Program-made: the position numbers and the translations under genes | Notes under the pieces: model-generated | The model's input: only the letters and a program-made list of their open reading frames with translations | Database searches by the model: none | What the model was told of the DNA's origin: nothing | NCBI RefSeq assembly: GCF_000067165.1 | Contig: NC_010162.1 | Span: 10,714,501-10,778,500 of the forward strand | Origin: Sorangium cellulosum So ce56 | GTDB taxonomy: Bacteria; Myxococcota_A; Polyangia; Polyangiales; Polyangiaceae | Length of the DNA stretch: 64,000 bases | Direction of reading: 5' to 3' | Part shown: positions 25,578 to 33,383 of the stretch, in pieces | Layout: every line of letters starts with the position of its first letter | How positions within the stretch are numbered: position 1 is the first letter of the stretch

Positions 25578-26735
25578 ATGCGGAAGGTGATGACCGCGCA
25601 GCAGGTCGAGGCGATCGTCGGCGCCCCGATCCCGGCCGTGCGCATGAAGCAGATCGGCGCCCTGGACGAGGGATGTCGGCGCGTCCTCGCCAATGCTCCG
25701 ATCGCCGGCTTCGGTTTTCGTGACGAACAGGGAGGCTGGCGCAGCACCTTCGTCGGAGGCGCCCGCGGCTTCGCGCACGTGGAGTCGCCGAAGCGCGTCC
25801 GGTTCGAGCTACCGGCGAGGCACCCGGCGCCAAAGTCCGGCAGCGGCGCCTCGTTCGTCTTCCTCGTGCCGGGGATCGGCGAGACCCTTCGGCTCAACGG
25901 CTCCGTGGCCGAGCGGCGCGGCGGCCGGATCGTCGTCACCGTCGAGGAGGCCTTCGTGCACTGCGCGAGGAGCATCCTCCGATCCCGCCTCTGGCAGGGA
26001 CCGCGCGCTCGCGCCGCCGCCGCCGTCGAGCCGCCGTCGCCGCGTGATGGCGCGCGCCACGAAAGGGAAGGCGGACCCCTCGGCGATCCGAGCGTCGCTC
26101 GCTTCCTCGCATCGAGCCCCTTCGCCGTCCTCTCGTCGTGGGACGCCGCGGGCTCGGGCGATACGAGCCCGCGAGGAGATTTCCCGGGCTTCTTGCGGAT
26201 CCTCGACCACGAGACGCTCGTCATCCCCGATCGCCGGGGAAACCGGCGGACCGATACGTTCCACAACGTCGTGACGTGCGACGAGGTCTCCCTCGCGGCC
26301 GTGGTTCCAGGGCGCGACGACGTCCTCCACGTCAGCGGCACGGCGTACGTCACCGACGAGCCGGCGCTCCTGTCGACCATGGCCCTCGCCGGAAAACCGC
26401 CGCAGGCCGCGCTCGTCCTCCGCGTGGCGCGCGCGGAGCTCCTGGCGAACGAGGCCCTTCAGCGGTCGACGATCTGGCAACGCTCCGCCGGCGCCGACGC
26501 GGGCGCCGTCCCCGATCTGATGGCGCTGGCGACTCAGCACCTCGCGCTCAACGAGGACGGCGGCGCGAAGGCGGCGATGATTCGCCTCCTCGGCAGCGGC
26601 GCCGGCGCTTTCCCGAGGCTCCTGCGCTGGCTCATCGATCTCGGTTACCGCAAGGGGCTGACGGACGAGGGCTACGACCGCGGCGCGACGAGGACGGACG
26701 ACCCGGAGAGCCAGCGCGAAGGTCGCCTGCGATGA
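25578..26735 (+). CDS. Pyridoxamine-5'-phosphate-oxidase-like protein with two split-barrel halves
   Basis: A 385-residue protein. The first half ends in the PPOX signature (VFLVPGIGETLRLNGSVAE ... EEAFVHCARSILRSRLW, residues ~95-140). The second half (~165-290) repeats the barrel: SVARFLASSPFAVLSSWDA, then GDFPGFLRILDHETLVIPDRRGNRRTDTFHNV, and HVSGTAYVT. It therefore looks like a fusion or internal duplication. The family binds FMN or F420 and reduces or oxidises small molecules. The C-terminal ~90 residues are not assigned. Divergent from an AraC regulator and convergent with the phosphoesterase (30-bp gap). Confidence 0.85.
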   Translation: MRKVMTAQQVEAIVGAPIPAVRMKQIGALDEGCRRVLANAPIAGFGFRDEQGGWRSTFVGGARGFAHVESPKRVRFELPARHPAPKSGSGASFVFLVPGIGETLRLNGSVAERRGGRIVVTVEEAFVHCARSILRSRLWQGPRARAAAAVEPPSPRDGARHEREGGPLGDPSVARFLASSPFAVLSSWDAAGSGDTSPRGDFPGFLRILDHETLVIPDRRGNRRTDTFHNVVTCDEVSLAAVVPGRDDVLHVSGTAYVTDEPALLSTMALAGKPPQAALVLRVARAELLANEALQRSTIWQRSAGADAGAVPDLMALATQHLALNEDGGAKAAMIRLLGSGAGAFPRLLRWLIDLGYRKGLTDEGYDRGATRTDDPESQREGRLR

Positions 26736-26765
26736 CGATCGGCCCGGACAGCGAGGCGATCCGGT

Positions 26766-27869
26766 TCAATCCACGCGAACCACGGCGACCTGCGCTACCT
26801 TGCCGGGGGGCTCGACGTCGACCGTCACGAAATGGCGCCCGATGCCGTCGAGCCGCTCGGGGATCGCGCCGCCGCCGCCCGAGATGTACGCGGGGATCCC
26901 CGCGTTCTCGAACGCATAGAACGAGTGGATGTGGCCGTAGAACGTGAGATCCACGCGCCCGCCCGCGAGCATCGTGAGGAGCTTGTTCGCCTCGGCGCGG
27001 CTCGCGAATGCGCCGTTGCGGGAGCCCACCGGGTCGAGGGGCGCGAGGTGCATCGTGACCACGTGCAAGAGATCCTGCCCCTCGGTGAGCCAGCCGTCGA
27101 GCCACCCGTAGGCGAGCGGATCGATCGTCGCGCTCGCCGAGTCGAGCATCGTGAACTGCACACCTCGGAACGCGAAGCGGTAATTCCCGCGGCCAAACCA
27201 CTCGTGGTAGAGGTCGTCCCGCGTGCCGAGCTCGTGGTTGCCGAGCGTCGCATAGCAAGGAAAACGGAGCGTCTTCATCTCGCGCTGGAATCGCTCGAGC
27301 TGCTCGGGCGAGCCCCGCGACGTGAGATCGCCGCTGATGAGCGCGAAGCGGACACCCTCCGCCTCGTTCATCCTCGCGTAGATGTCCTGAACGCGGTCGA
27401 TGTCCTCCTGGACGTCGGCGAAGACCGCGAACCTCCACGGCTCGCGCCGCGCCTCGTCCGGCGGGCGCAGCGAGAGGGCCGCCTCGGCGCCGGGCGGCAG
27501 GGAGAGGCGGAAGGTGCGCTGGGTCGGAAACGGCGCCTCGAGGAGCTCCACGGGCACACGTTTGTCCCCGACGCGCGCCGAGAGCTCGGCGTCGGCGAGC
27601 ATGTTCTCGATCGTGATCGTCCATGGTCCGCCCGCCTCGTCGGTGAGGCGGATCGAGAGCGCGGGCGCGCTCGCCCAGAGCGCGAGCTCGCCCGCGTCGA
27701 GGCGGCGGACCGCCGCGAGCCCCTCGTCCACGGTGACGCGCGCCTTTCCCCGTGAGGCCTTTCCCACCTCCAGGTCGCGGCGCGCGCGGCCCTCGGCCAC
27801 GTCCAGGCAGGAGAGGGCGAGCGGCGCGGTGAGGGCGATGAGCGCGAGGAGAGCGTCTCTCAGGATCAT
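26766..27869 (-). CDS. Exported lipoprotein metallophosphoesterase
   Basis: A 367-residue protein with a lipoprotein signal (SC at about residue 21). An N-terminal beta domain to ~140 looks like the purple-acid-phosphatase-type Fn3 cap (FRLSLPPGAEAALSLRPPDE). The calcineurin-like domain follows: FAVFADVQED (first metal motif), LISGDLTSRG, TLGNHELG, VTMHLAPL, and FYGHIHSFY. The first motif has Asp-Val-Gln where Asp-x-His is usual. It probably hydrolyses phosphoesters in the periplasm or on the cell surface. The start overlaps the stop of the upstream gene (ATGA). Confidence 0.9.
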   Translation of the reverse strand: MILRDALLALIALTAPLALSCLDVAEGRARRDLEVGKASRGKARVTVDEGLAAVRRLDAGELALWASAPALSIRLTDEAGGPWTITIENMLADAELSARVGDKRVPVELLEAPFPTQRTFRLSLPPGAEAALSLRPPDEARREPWRFAVFADVQEDIDRVQDIYARMNEAEGVRFALISGDLTSRGSPEQLERFQREMKTLRFPCYATLGNHELGTRDDLYHEWFGRGNYRFAFRGVQFTMLDSASATIDPLAYGWLDGWLTEGQDLLHVVTMHLAPLDPVGSRNGAFASRAEANKLLTMLAGGRVDLTFYGHIHSFYAFENAGIPAYISGGGGAIPERLDGIGRHFVTVDVEPPGKVAQVAVVRVD

Positions 27870-29026
27870 GGCGAGTCTCCAGGGCGGAAGAGCAGCGCGA
27901 GGCGCCCGACGTACGCGGAGCCCGCCTTCACGTCGGCGAGCAGGCCCCAGCGCGGCGAGGCATGGATCCGGCCCTCCAGGCCGAAATGACCCGGGACGCC
28001 GCTGCCGAGGCCGGGGAGCTTCGCGCCGCCGACATACCCGTCGTGCCGGTGGTCGTAAACCACCTTGGCCTCGCCGCGCGGATACCCCGCGTGCCCGAGG
28101 TACGCGCCGAAGGCGAAGCGGGGAATCAAGAGCTCGTTCCCCTCGAGCGGGCGGCGGCCGTGGCGGTAGCCCTCGACAGCGATCCCCCAGCCCATCTCCG
28201 CGAACGAGCCCCGCAGCGTGCGCCCGAGGTGGGCGAGATCGAGCCGGCCCTCGAGGCTGACCTCGCCGGTGGTGATCGAGAAGTCGTCGGAGGTGTAGCG
28301 GTGATGGGTGAGCGCGCCCTCGATCTCGAGGAACGAGCCGTCCGCCGCGCGCGGGCCGTCCGGCGTGCCGGGGCCGAGGAAGCGATGCGCGGCCTCGACG
28401 CGGAGGCGCGCATTGTCGTCGTTCAAGGCAAACCAGCCGGAGCCCGAGACGCGGAGGGAGCTCAGGCGCAGATCCATGCCGGGCACGAGGAACGTGCGGT
28501 ACGCGAACGTGGGGTCGTGGACGTAGGCGAATCCGAGCTGCGTCTCGACCCAGGGCAGCGACGAAGGAGGGCTGCCGGTGCCGCCCTCCGGGGCGAGCAC
28601 GCCATAGAGGTCCGCCAGAAGGGAGATCCCGAACAGGCCCACACCCGTCACGGTGGTGAGCACGATCGGCGCGATGACGCGCCGCGAGGCCCCTGAGGCC
28701 GCCGCGCCCGCGAGCCCGCCCACGGCGAGGCCGGCGCCCGCGCCCTCGAGCGCCAGGAGGGTCCAGCCCGTGCCCGGCTCACCCAGGATCAGGTGCCCGG
28801 TGCCGTGCGCGATGACCCCGGGGAACACCGCGCCGGCCGCGGCGACGGCGCGGCGCCCGGCGGAGACATCCTTCGTCGGCGGCGCCGCGGTCGCTGGCGC
28901 CTCACCTGGCGCGGCGGTGGCCGGAGGGATTGGCGCGCCATCACCCGCCTCGACCTGGGCCGGCGCGAGCACGAGGAGGAGCGCCAGGGTGAGGACGTGG
29001 CCTGTGGTGCGCGGGGGCCTCAGCAT
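27866..29026 (-). CDS. Envelope protein with signal peptide, probable beta-barrel/OMP
   Basis: A 386-residue protein with an N-terminal signal peptide (cleavage near VEA-GD) and an Ala/Pro linker. A hydrophobic Gly/Ala-rich segment (~70-150) could include two or three short helices. The C-terminal ~210 residues alternate aromatic and polar residues in beta fashion, with repeated long strands (WVETQLGFAYVHDPTF, MDLRLSSLRVSGSGWFAL, GWGIAVEGYRHGRRP), as in small outer-membrane barrels. It is followed by a coupled phosphoesterase gene. Family not recognised. Confidence 0.65.
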   Translation of the reverse strand: MLRPPRTTGHVLTLALLLVLAPAQVEAGDGAPIPPATAAPGEAPATAAPPTKDVSAGRRAVAAAGAVFPGVIAHGTGHLILGEPGTGWTLLALEGAGAGLAVGGLAGAAASGASRRVIAPIVLTTVTGVGLFGISLLADLYGVLAPEGGTGSPPSSLPWVETQLGFAYVHDPTFAYRTFLVPGMDLRLSSLRVSGSGWFALNDDNARLRVEAAHRFLGPGTPDGPRAADGSFLEIEGALTHHRYTSDDFSITTGEVSLEGRLDLAHLGRTLRGSFAEMGWGIAVEGYRHGRRPLEGNELLIPRFAFGAYLGHAGYPRGEAKVVYDHRHDGYVGGAKLPGLGSGVPGHFGLEGRIHASPRWGLLADVKAGSAYVGRLALLFRPGDSP

Positions 29027-29204
29027 CGAGCTCTGCGTGGCGGGCGCCTAACGTGGCACGGCCGTGCCGGCTTTGCACGCGTCGAGAGCCCCCTACCCTC
29101 GCCGCCCTCGACCGGGCAGCTCCTCCAGCGCGCGGGCGCGTGAGGCTGTAGCCGGCGCCGCAGGTCGGATAGTGTTGTCCGGCAACCAAGGAGAAGCCGC
29201 GAAG

Positions 29205-30119
29205 ATGATCCGATCCTCACGCGCCGCGACGGCGGCCATGACAAGCCTGTTCCTGCTCCCGCTCGGAGCGTGCGTCGCGGAGTCGGGGGCTCGGCCTCCC
29301 GCCGCGGCCGCCGCCCCATCACCCAGCCCGGAGCCCGCGGCCGCTGCGACGAGCCCCGCTCCGGCCGCGACCGCGCCGGCGACGGCCGCGACTGCGCCAG
29401 CGACAGGCGCGCCCGACCCGGCGGCCCCCGCGGTGGTGGATCTCGATGCGCTCTACAGCGAGGCGATCTTCAAGTCCGCCGTGGTCACGCCCGCTGCCGC
29501 GCGCAAGCTCGTGCCGCTCAAGCCCGACGCGAACGGCACCTACACCGTGACCACCTGGGCCGGCTGCCGGGGCGACGGCGGACCGAACAAGTGCGGCGCC
29601 TACGTGGCTCAGCAGCCCGTGAACGTGAAGTGGGACGTGTGGGTCACGAGCAACGGCGAGCTCCAGAACAAGTGCAAGACGTGGACAGGCGATGTGGTGC
29701 TCCAGATCCACCAGGTCCTCGGCCTGTCGGCCCCGCAGCCGTCGCTCCCCGCGGACACGACGGAGCGGCAGTTCGTCACGTTCTCGGGGGTGCCGGCCGC
29801 GAGCATCTTCCGCCCGTGCACGGACGCCCGCGTCGACACCGATTCCTGCGACGGGACGAAGCTGCCTGAAAAGCAGCCTTCACTGGCGCCGGCCGATTAC
29901 TACAGGTGGTTCACGAACCACGCGATGTCGTCGTGGCAAGTGCCGGAGAAGGGCCAGACGCCCACGGGCTTCCCCTGGACCAGGCTGGGCTACTCGTACA
30001 ACTGGGCGCCGGGCGCGGACATCTACGGCGCGTCCGAGTACGTCATCTCCGGCGGCGCGAAGGCGGTGAAGCTCACCGTCGCCGCCGTCCAGACGGCCAA
30101 AGATTACTGCAAGCCCTGA
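29205..30119 (+). CDS. Lipoprotein of unknown function
   Basis: The start at 29205 has AAGGAG about ten bases upstream. The signal peptide ends in lipobox GAC (residue ~24). An Ala/Pro/Thr-rich linker reaches ~75, and a ~230-residue domain begins VVDLDALYSEAIFKSAVVTPAAARKLVPL. The domain carries six Cys (AGCRGDGGPNKCGAY, NKCKTW, RPC, DSCDG, DYC) and many Trp, consistent with a disulphide-stabilised extracellular fold. No family recognised. It converges on the transporter with an 8-bp gap. Confidence 0.65.
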   Translation: MIRSSRAATAAMTSLFLLPLGACVAESGARPPAAAAAPSPSPEPAAAATSPAPAATAPATAATAPATGAPDPAAPAVVDLDALYSEAIFKSAVVTPAAARKLVPLKPDANGTYTVTTWAGCRGDGGPNKCGAYVAQQPVNVKWDVWVTSNGELQNKCKTWTGDVVLQIHQVLGLSAPQPSLPADTTERQFVTFSGVPAASIFRPCTDARVDTDSCDGTKLPEKQPSLAPADYYRWFTNHAMSSWQVPEKGQTPTGFPWTRLGYSYNWAPGADIYGASEYVISGGAKAVKLTVAAVQTAKDYCKP

Positions 30120-30127
30120 GCAGCGGG

Positions 30128-30814
30128 TTATGCCTGAAGCCCGGGGGCGTCCTGGCTCTTCTTGTCGGGCACGAGATAGATGCCCGGCAGGCTTATCAGG
30201 GTCATGGCGAATTTGGTCGCCAGATTGATGGCGAAGATCTGCCGGATCACCTCGAACGGCAGGACAAAGGCGAAGGCGCCGAAGCAAAACAGCAGGTTGT
30301 CGACCGGGACGCTGACCGCGTTGCTCGCGAGGACCGCGAGCCACTGGCGCCTGGGGCCCGCTTTCCTCAAATAGGCCTCGCGGACCCGATGGAAAACCTC
30401 GGTGTCCAGCAGCTCGCTCACGACCTCCGCGACGATGCTCGCGAACACGATGCGCCACACCGGGCTCAGGATCGCCGAGAACTGATCGCCGAGCCCCCAG
30501 GACGGATCAGACGGCACTTGCGCGGCCCAGAGCAGATAGAGGGCCATCAGGAGGTTGGCCCCGCCGGCGCAAAAGATCAGCGTCTGGGCGCCGCGCTTGC
30601 CGATGGTCTTGTGGACCATGTCCCGCAAGGTGAAGGTGAGGGGATAGATGAAGGTCCCCATATCCACGGCCAGCGAGAAGACGACGCCGATCTTGAGGCT
30701 CGCGATCTGACTGATGAGCGGCGCCGCGATATAGAACGAGATGACGACGATGGCCGCCGGCCTGATGGCGCTCGTCAGCTCCTGGCTCGCGCTCCTGGAC
30801 GACAATTCGGACAT
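30128..30814 (-). CDS. VUT/YhhQ-family queuosine-precursor transporter
   Basis: A 228-residue membrane protein with six hydrophobic helices. The family signature lies in the loop after helix 2-3 (YPLTFTLRDMVHKTIGKRGAQ), with helices such as WRIVFASIVAEVVSELLDTEVFHRVRE and VLASNAVSVPVDNLLFCFGAFAF. YhhQ-type proteins import queuine or 7-cyano/7-aminomethyl-7-deazaguanine for tRNA Q modification. No preQ1 riboswitch was recognised upstream. Confidence 0.85.
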   Translation of the reverse strand: MSELSSRSASQELTSAIRPAAIVVISFYIAAPLISQIASLKIGVVFSLAVDMGTFIYPLTFTLRDMVHKTIGKRGAQTLIFCAGGANLLMALYLLWAAQVPSDPSWGLGDQFSAILSPVWRIVFASIVAEVVSELLDTEVFHRVREAYLRKAGPRRQWLAVLASNAVSVPVDNLLFCFGAFAFVLPFEVIRQIFAINLATKFAMTLISLPGIYLVPDKKSQDAPGLQA

Positions 30815-32005
30815 GAGAATCGCCTCATTTCACGGCGGATTCGTGGACCGCCGAAGCTTCGAGTCTGGATGCCCATGATGTTCATGCGTCCCTGGTGACT
30901 CGCGCCGCTGAGCCTCCCTGCGGGACGAGGGGCCTCGCTTCGCTGGATCACGGTAACCGGGTGCAGCGGCCGCGCAGGTGTGGACCCGGGGGCGCTCCGC
31001 TTCTGCAGCGCCCAACGCGCAGGCGCTGCGCGCAGCGCGGCTCCAGCCCGACGAAGGCGCCCGCGCAGCGGGGGCGACGCGCCTGGAGGCGCGCGAGCAC
31101 GATGCAATATGTGCGCGTCGCGTGTCGACACAATTCTACAGACTGCTCGACGCGCACGGCGCTGCCGCTCCACCGGAGCGCGCTCGTCGGCGGCGGTCGG
31201 GTTTGCACTTTTCGGTCTGATGATTCCATAGAGTTGCGAGCCAAAGACCGAACACGACCCGCGCGTCGAGATGCTTGACGTCGCGCACATCAGCATGCGA
31301 GCATACTTCCACGGTCGGCGTCTATGTAGATCAGCACGGTGCCGCAGGCGATGAAGTTACACGATGATGACCCAACCTCGTGGAGATCCATGGCGCCATA
31401 GTCGCCACGATCCCCGACGCGGTCATCGGTCTGTGTCGTCGACGAGGAACTGCGCGCAGCAGCCCCGGCGAACGTGAACGCCTTGCTGATGCCTTATCAT
31501 AACTGATCTGTTGTTCTATTCGCTACACCTATTCGAGATGAAGTTTTGTGGGCGTGGCACAAGCACGCTGACCACCGCTCCTTGCCGCATCACGCTCAGA
31601 AAAGCCGGAGGGTGGCGAAGCTGGAGGGCGGCGAAGAGGGCCGCGCCAATGCAGGCGCTTGCGCGCCACCACAAGCGCTTGCGCAGCAGCGCAACCGCCA
31701 GCGCAAAGCCATCAGCGCACGAACCTGGCAACTAGGCTTCTCGCCGCCCCTCGATCGCGGGATTTCCGCCAGGATTTAGAGACCGCAGCGCTCGTTCGAC
31801 CTCATGGAACAGCGATTGCTTATGCCCGGACGCGGCGGAGGACCGCTCGAAGGCTGAGTGACGGCGAGAGGCTCGCGGCACAGCAGCCCGACGGCGGAGC
31901 TCTCGCCGCTTGCACCGCGGCAATAGAACGCGGGCACTTACTGCAAATCAACATTGCCTTGTGGGCACGTGTCCACAAGGCTCACACCCATCTTTGGGAG
32001 CATTG
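30815..32005. other. 1.2-kb stretch without a recognisable gene
   Basis: The composition is visibly more mixed than the coding regions, with A+T-rich patches (around 31100-31140 and 31490-31550). Only short open frames occur, and none has a ribosome-binding site plus a protein-like sequence. Repeated GCGCTTGCGC-type palindromes occur around 31645-31690. It may be decayed sequence. The last ~50 bases form the leader of the lipoprotein gene at 32006. Confidence 0.4.
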
Positions 32006-32521
32006 ATGAAGCGAAACAAGCTGATGTGGTTCGGGATGGCTCTCCTCGTCTCTGCGTGCGCCGCCATGGGCTGCGCCGCGCCGGACGCGCCGGCCGGCAA
32101 TCTGCTGGACGGCGGCGACGATGTGCCGGCGTCGGTGGTCGAGGCCGCCCAGCAAGGGACCATCTACGAGGTGAGCGTCACGTTCGAGGGCGAGACGACG
32201 ACCGTTCAGGCGCAGGCGACGGTCGAGCTGCGCGCGCACCTCCTCGATGCGGGGTTCAGAGATCTCCACGGCGAGGAGGCGGTCACTGCGTTCCTCACCG
32301 CGATGGCCCAGCATACGGTCGATGAGACCGGAGAGCTCCCGGAGGGGATCCTGACCGTGGGTGACCACGAGGGCGATCCGAGCGAGCTCGCGCCGAACGA
32401 TGTGTGCTTATACGCCATCCAACACGACGTCTACGTGTGCACGGCCGTCTGCGCCAATTGCCCTCCCCACTGCGTCTACAGCCACACGTGGTACTCCTAC
32501 ACCATCAACACCTGTAACTGA
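32006..32521 (+). CDS. Small lipoprotein with Cys-rich C-terminus
   Basis: A 171-residue protein with GGGAG five bases before ATG. It has a typical signal peptide with lipobox MGC (~23). A central region is rich in Glu, Thr and Ala (IYEVSVTFEGETTTVQAQATVEL), followed by an acidic stretch. The C-terminal ~40 residues hold six Cys (DVCLYA, YVCTAVCANCPPHCVYSH, NTCN) that could form disulphides or a metal site. Unknown family. A strong hairpin follows the stop. Confidence 0.65.
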   Translation: MKRNKLMWFGMALLVSACAAMGCAAPDAPAGNLLDGGDDVPASVVEAAQQGTIYEVSVTFEGETTTVQAQATVELRAHLLDAGFRDLHGEEAVTAFLTAMAQHTVDETGELPEGILTVGDHEGDPSELAPNDVCLYAIQHDVYVCTAVCANCPPHCVYSHTWYSYTINTCN

Positions 32522-32539
32522 ATGTGACGAGCGCTGGTC

Positions 32540-32568
32540 ACCCGCGCCGCCCAGCCGGCGGCGCGGGT
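32540..32568 (+). terminator. Hairpin terminator after the Cys-rich lipoprotein
   Basis: Perfect 12-bp arms at 32540-32551 and 32557-32568 with a 5-base loop, 19 bases past the stop, followed by a somewhat A+T-rich stretch (TATCGATCGATTATT). Confidence 0.7.
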
Positions 32569-32804
32569 CGCTATCGATCGATTATTCTGGCGTGACTGTT
32601 GTTCGCGCTCGCGCGGCCTGGGTCACCCAGCGGCGTCGCTGCGCGACGCCTCCCGCAGCGCGTTCGAGCGTTGCGCGACATCGCCAGTCGGTCTACCTTT
32701 GTGAAGGTCACACTTGAGTAGCATTCTGACCCGCCACGCCAGCCGGCGGCCTCCGGCAGCGGCTGAATGTCAACGTGGGGCGGGTCCAAGGGCTGGAGCT
32801 TGAG

Positions 32805-33344
32805 ATGCCGCGGAAGCAAACAGTCAAGCACACTCGCGACGATGTTCAGCGGACTTACGTCCTGTGGTACACGGACGACGCTCCCGCACGAAGGGAATCC
32901 GTGGCGTTCTTCCAGGCGGCTGGCCGCCTGTTCCCGGCGATCAACATCCCACGAGAAGTACGTGACATGTCGGTCGAAGAGGCCAACGAGTACCTGAGAA
33001 TCCATCCGACACAAGAGCAGTGGGAGGGGCTCACGCTTGTCAGGCCGATCGCGGAGAGCGATCTGTCGAGGTTCGAGCACGTCAATGAGCTCCAAAGAGT
33101 ATGCCTCATGGGCGGCGACGTGTCGGATCGAGGTCTGAAGCATCTGCTGTGGCTGAAGCAGCTCGAATGCCTCGTGCTGTACTCGAATCAGCTCACGGAT
33201 GCGTGCCTCGAGACCATCCGGCAGATGCCCTCGTTGCGCACGCTCGACATGCAGGACTCTCGCCGCGTCTCCCGTTCCGCGTTTGAAGACGCCGTCCGGT
33301 CGTTGCCCCAGATCGAAACATCGTATGCGCCTTTGCCCCCATGA
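32805..33344 (+). CDS. Leucine-rich-repeat protein (179 aa)
   Basis: The start is ATG 32805 with GGAG at 32795-32798; an upstream GTG at 32775 is possible. From about residue 85 there are three Leu-rich repeats of the RNI/cysteine-containing type: LQRVCLMGGDVSDRGLKHL, LECLVLYSNQLTDACLETI, LRTLDMQDSRRVSRSAFEDA. The N-terminal half is charged (EEANEYLRIHPTQEQWEGLTLV). The protein is cytoplasmic, with no signal peptide. LRR proteins of this size are usually protein-binding modules. Confidence 0.75.
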   Translation: MPRKQTVKHTRDDVQRTYVLWYTDDAPARRESVAFFQAAGRLFPAINIPREVRDMSVEEANEYLRIHPTQEQWEGLTLVRPIAESDLSRFEHVNELQRVCLMGGDVSDRGLKHLLWLKQLECLVLYSNQLTDACLETIRQMPSLRTLDMQDSRRVSRSAFEDAVRSLPQIETSYAPLPP

Positions 33345-33383
33345 CGTCGTCCGGAGACGTCGACACAGGGACGCCCCTCTCCC

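Noticed and set aside
30895..31278. Short open frames in the 1.2-kb gap
   Set aside because: They are Arg/Ala/Pro-rich with no ribosome-binding site, overlap in several frames on both strands, and have no family resemblance.
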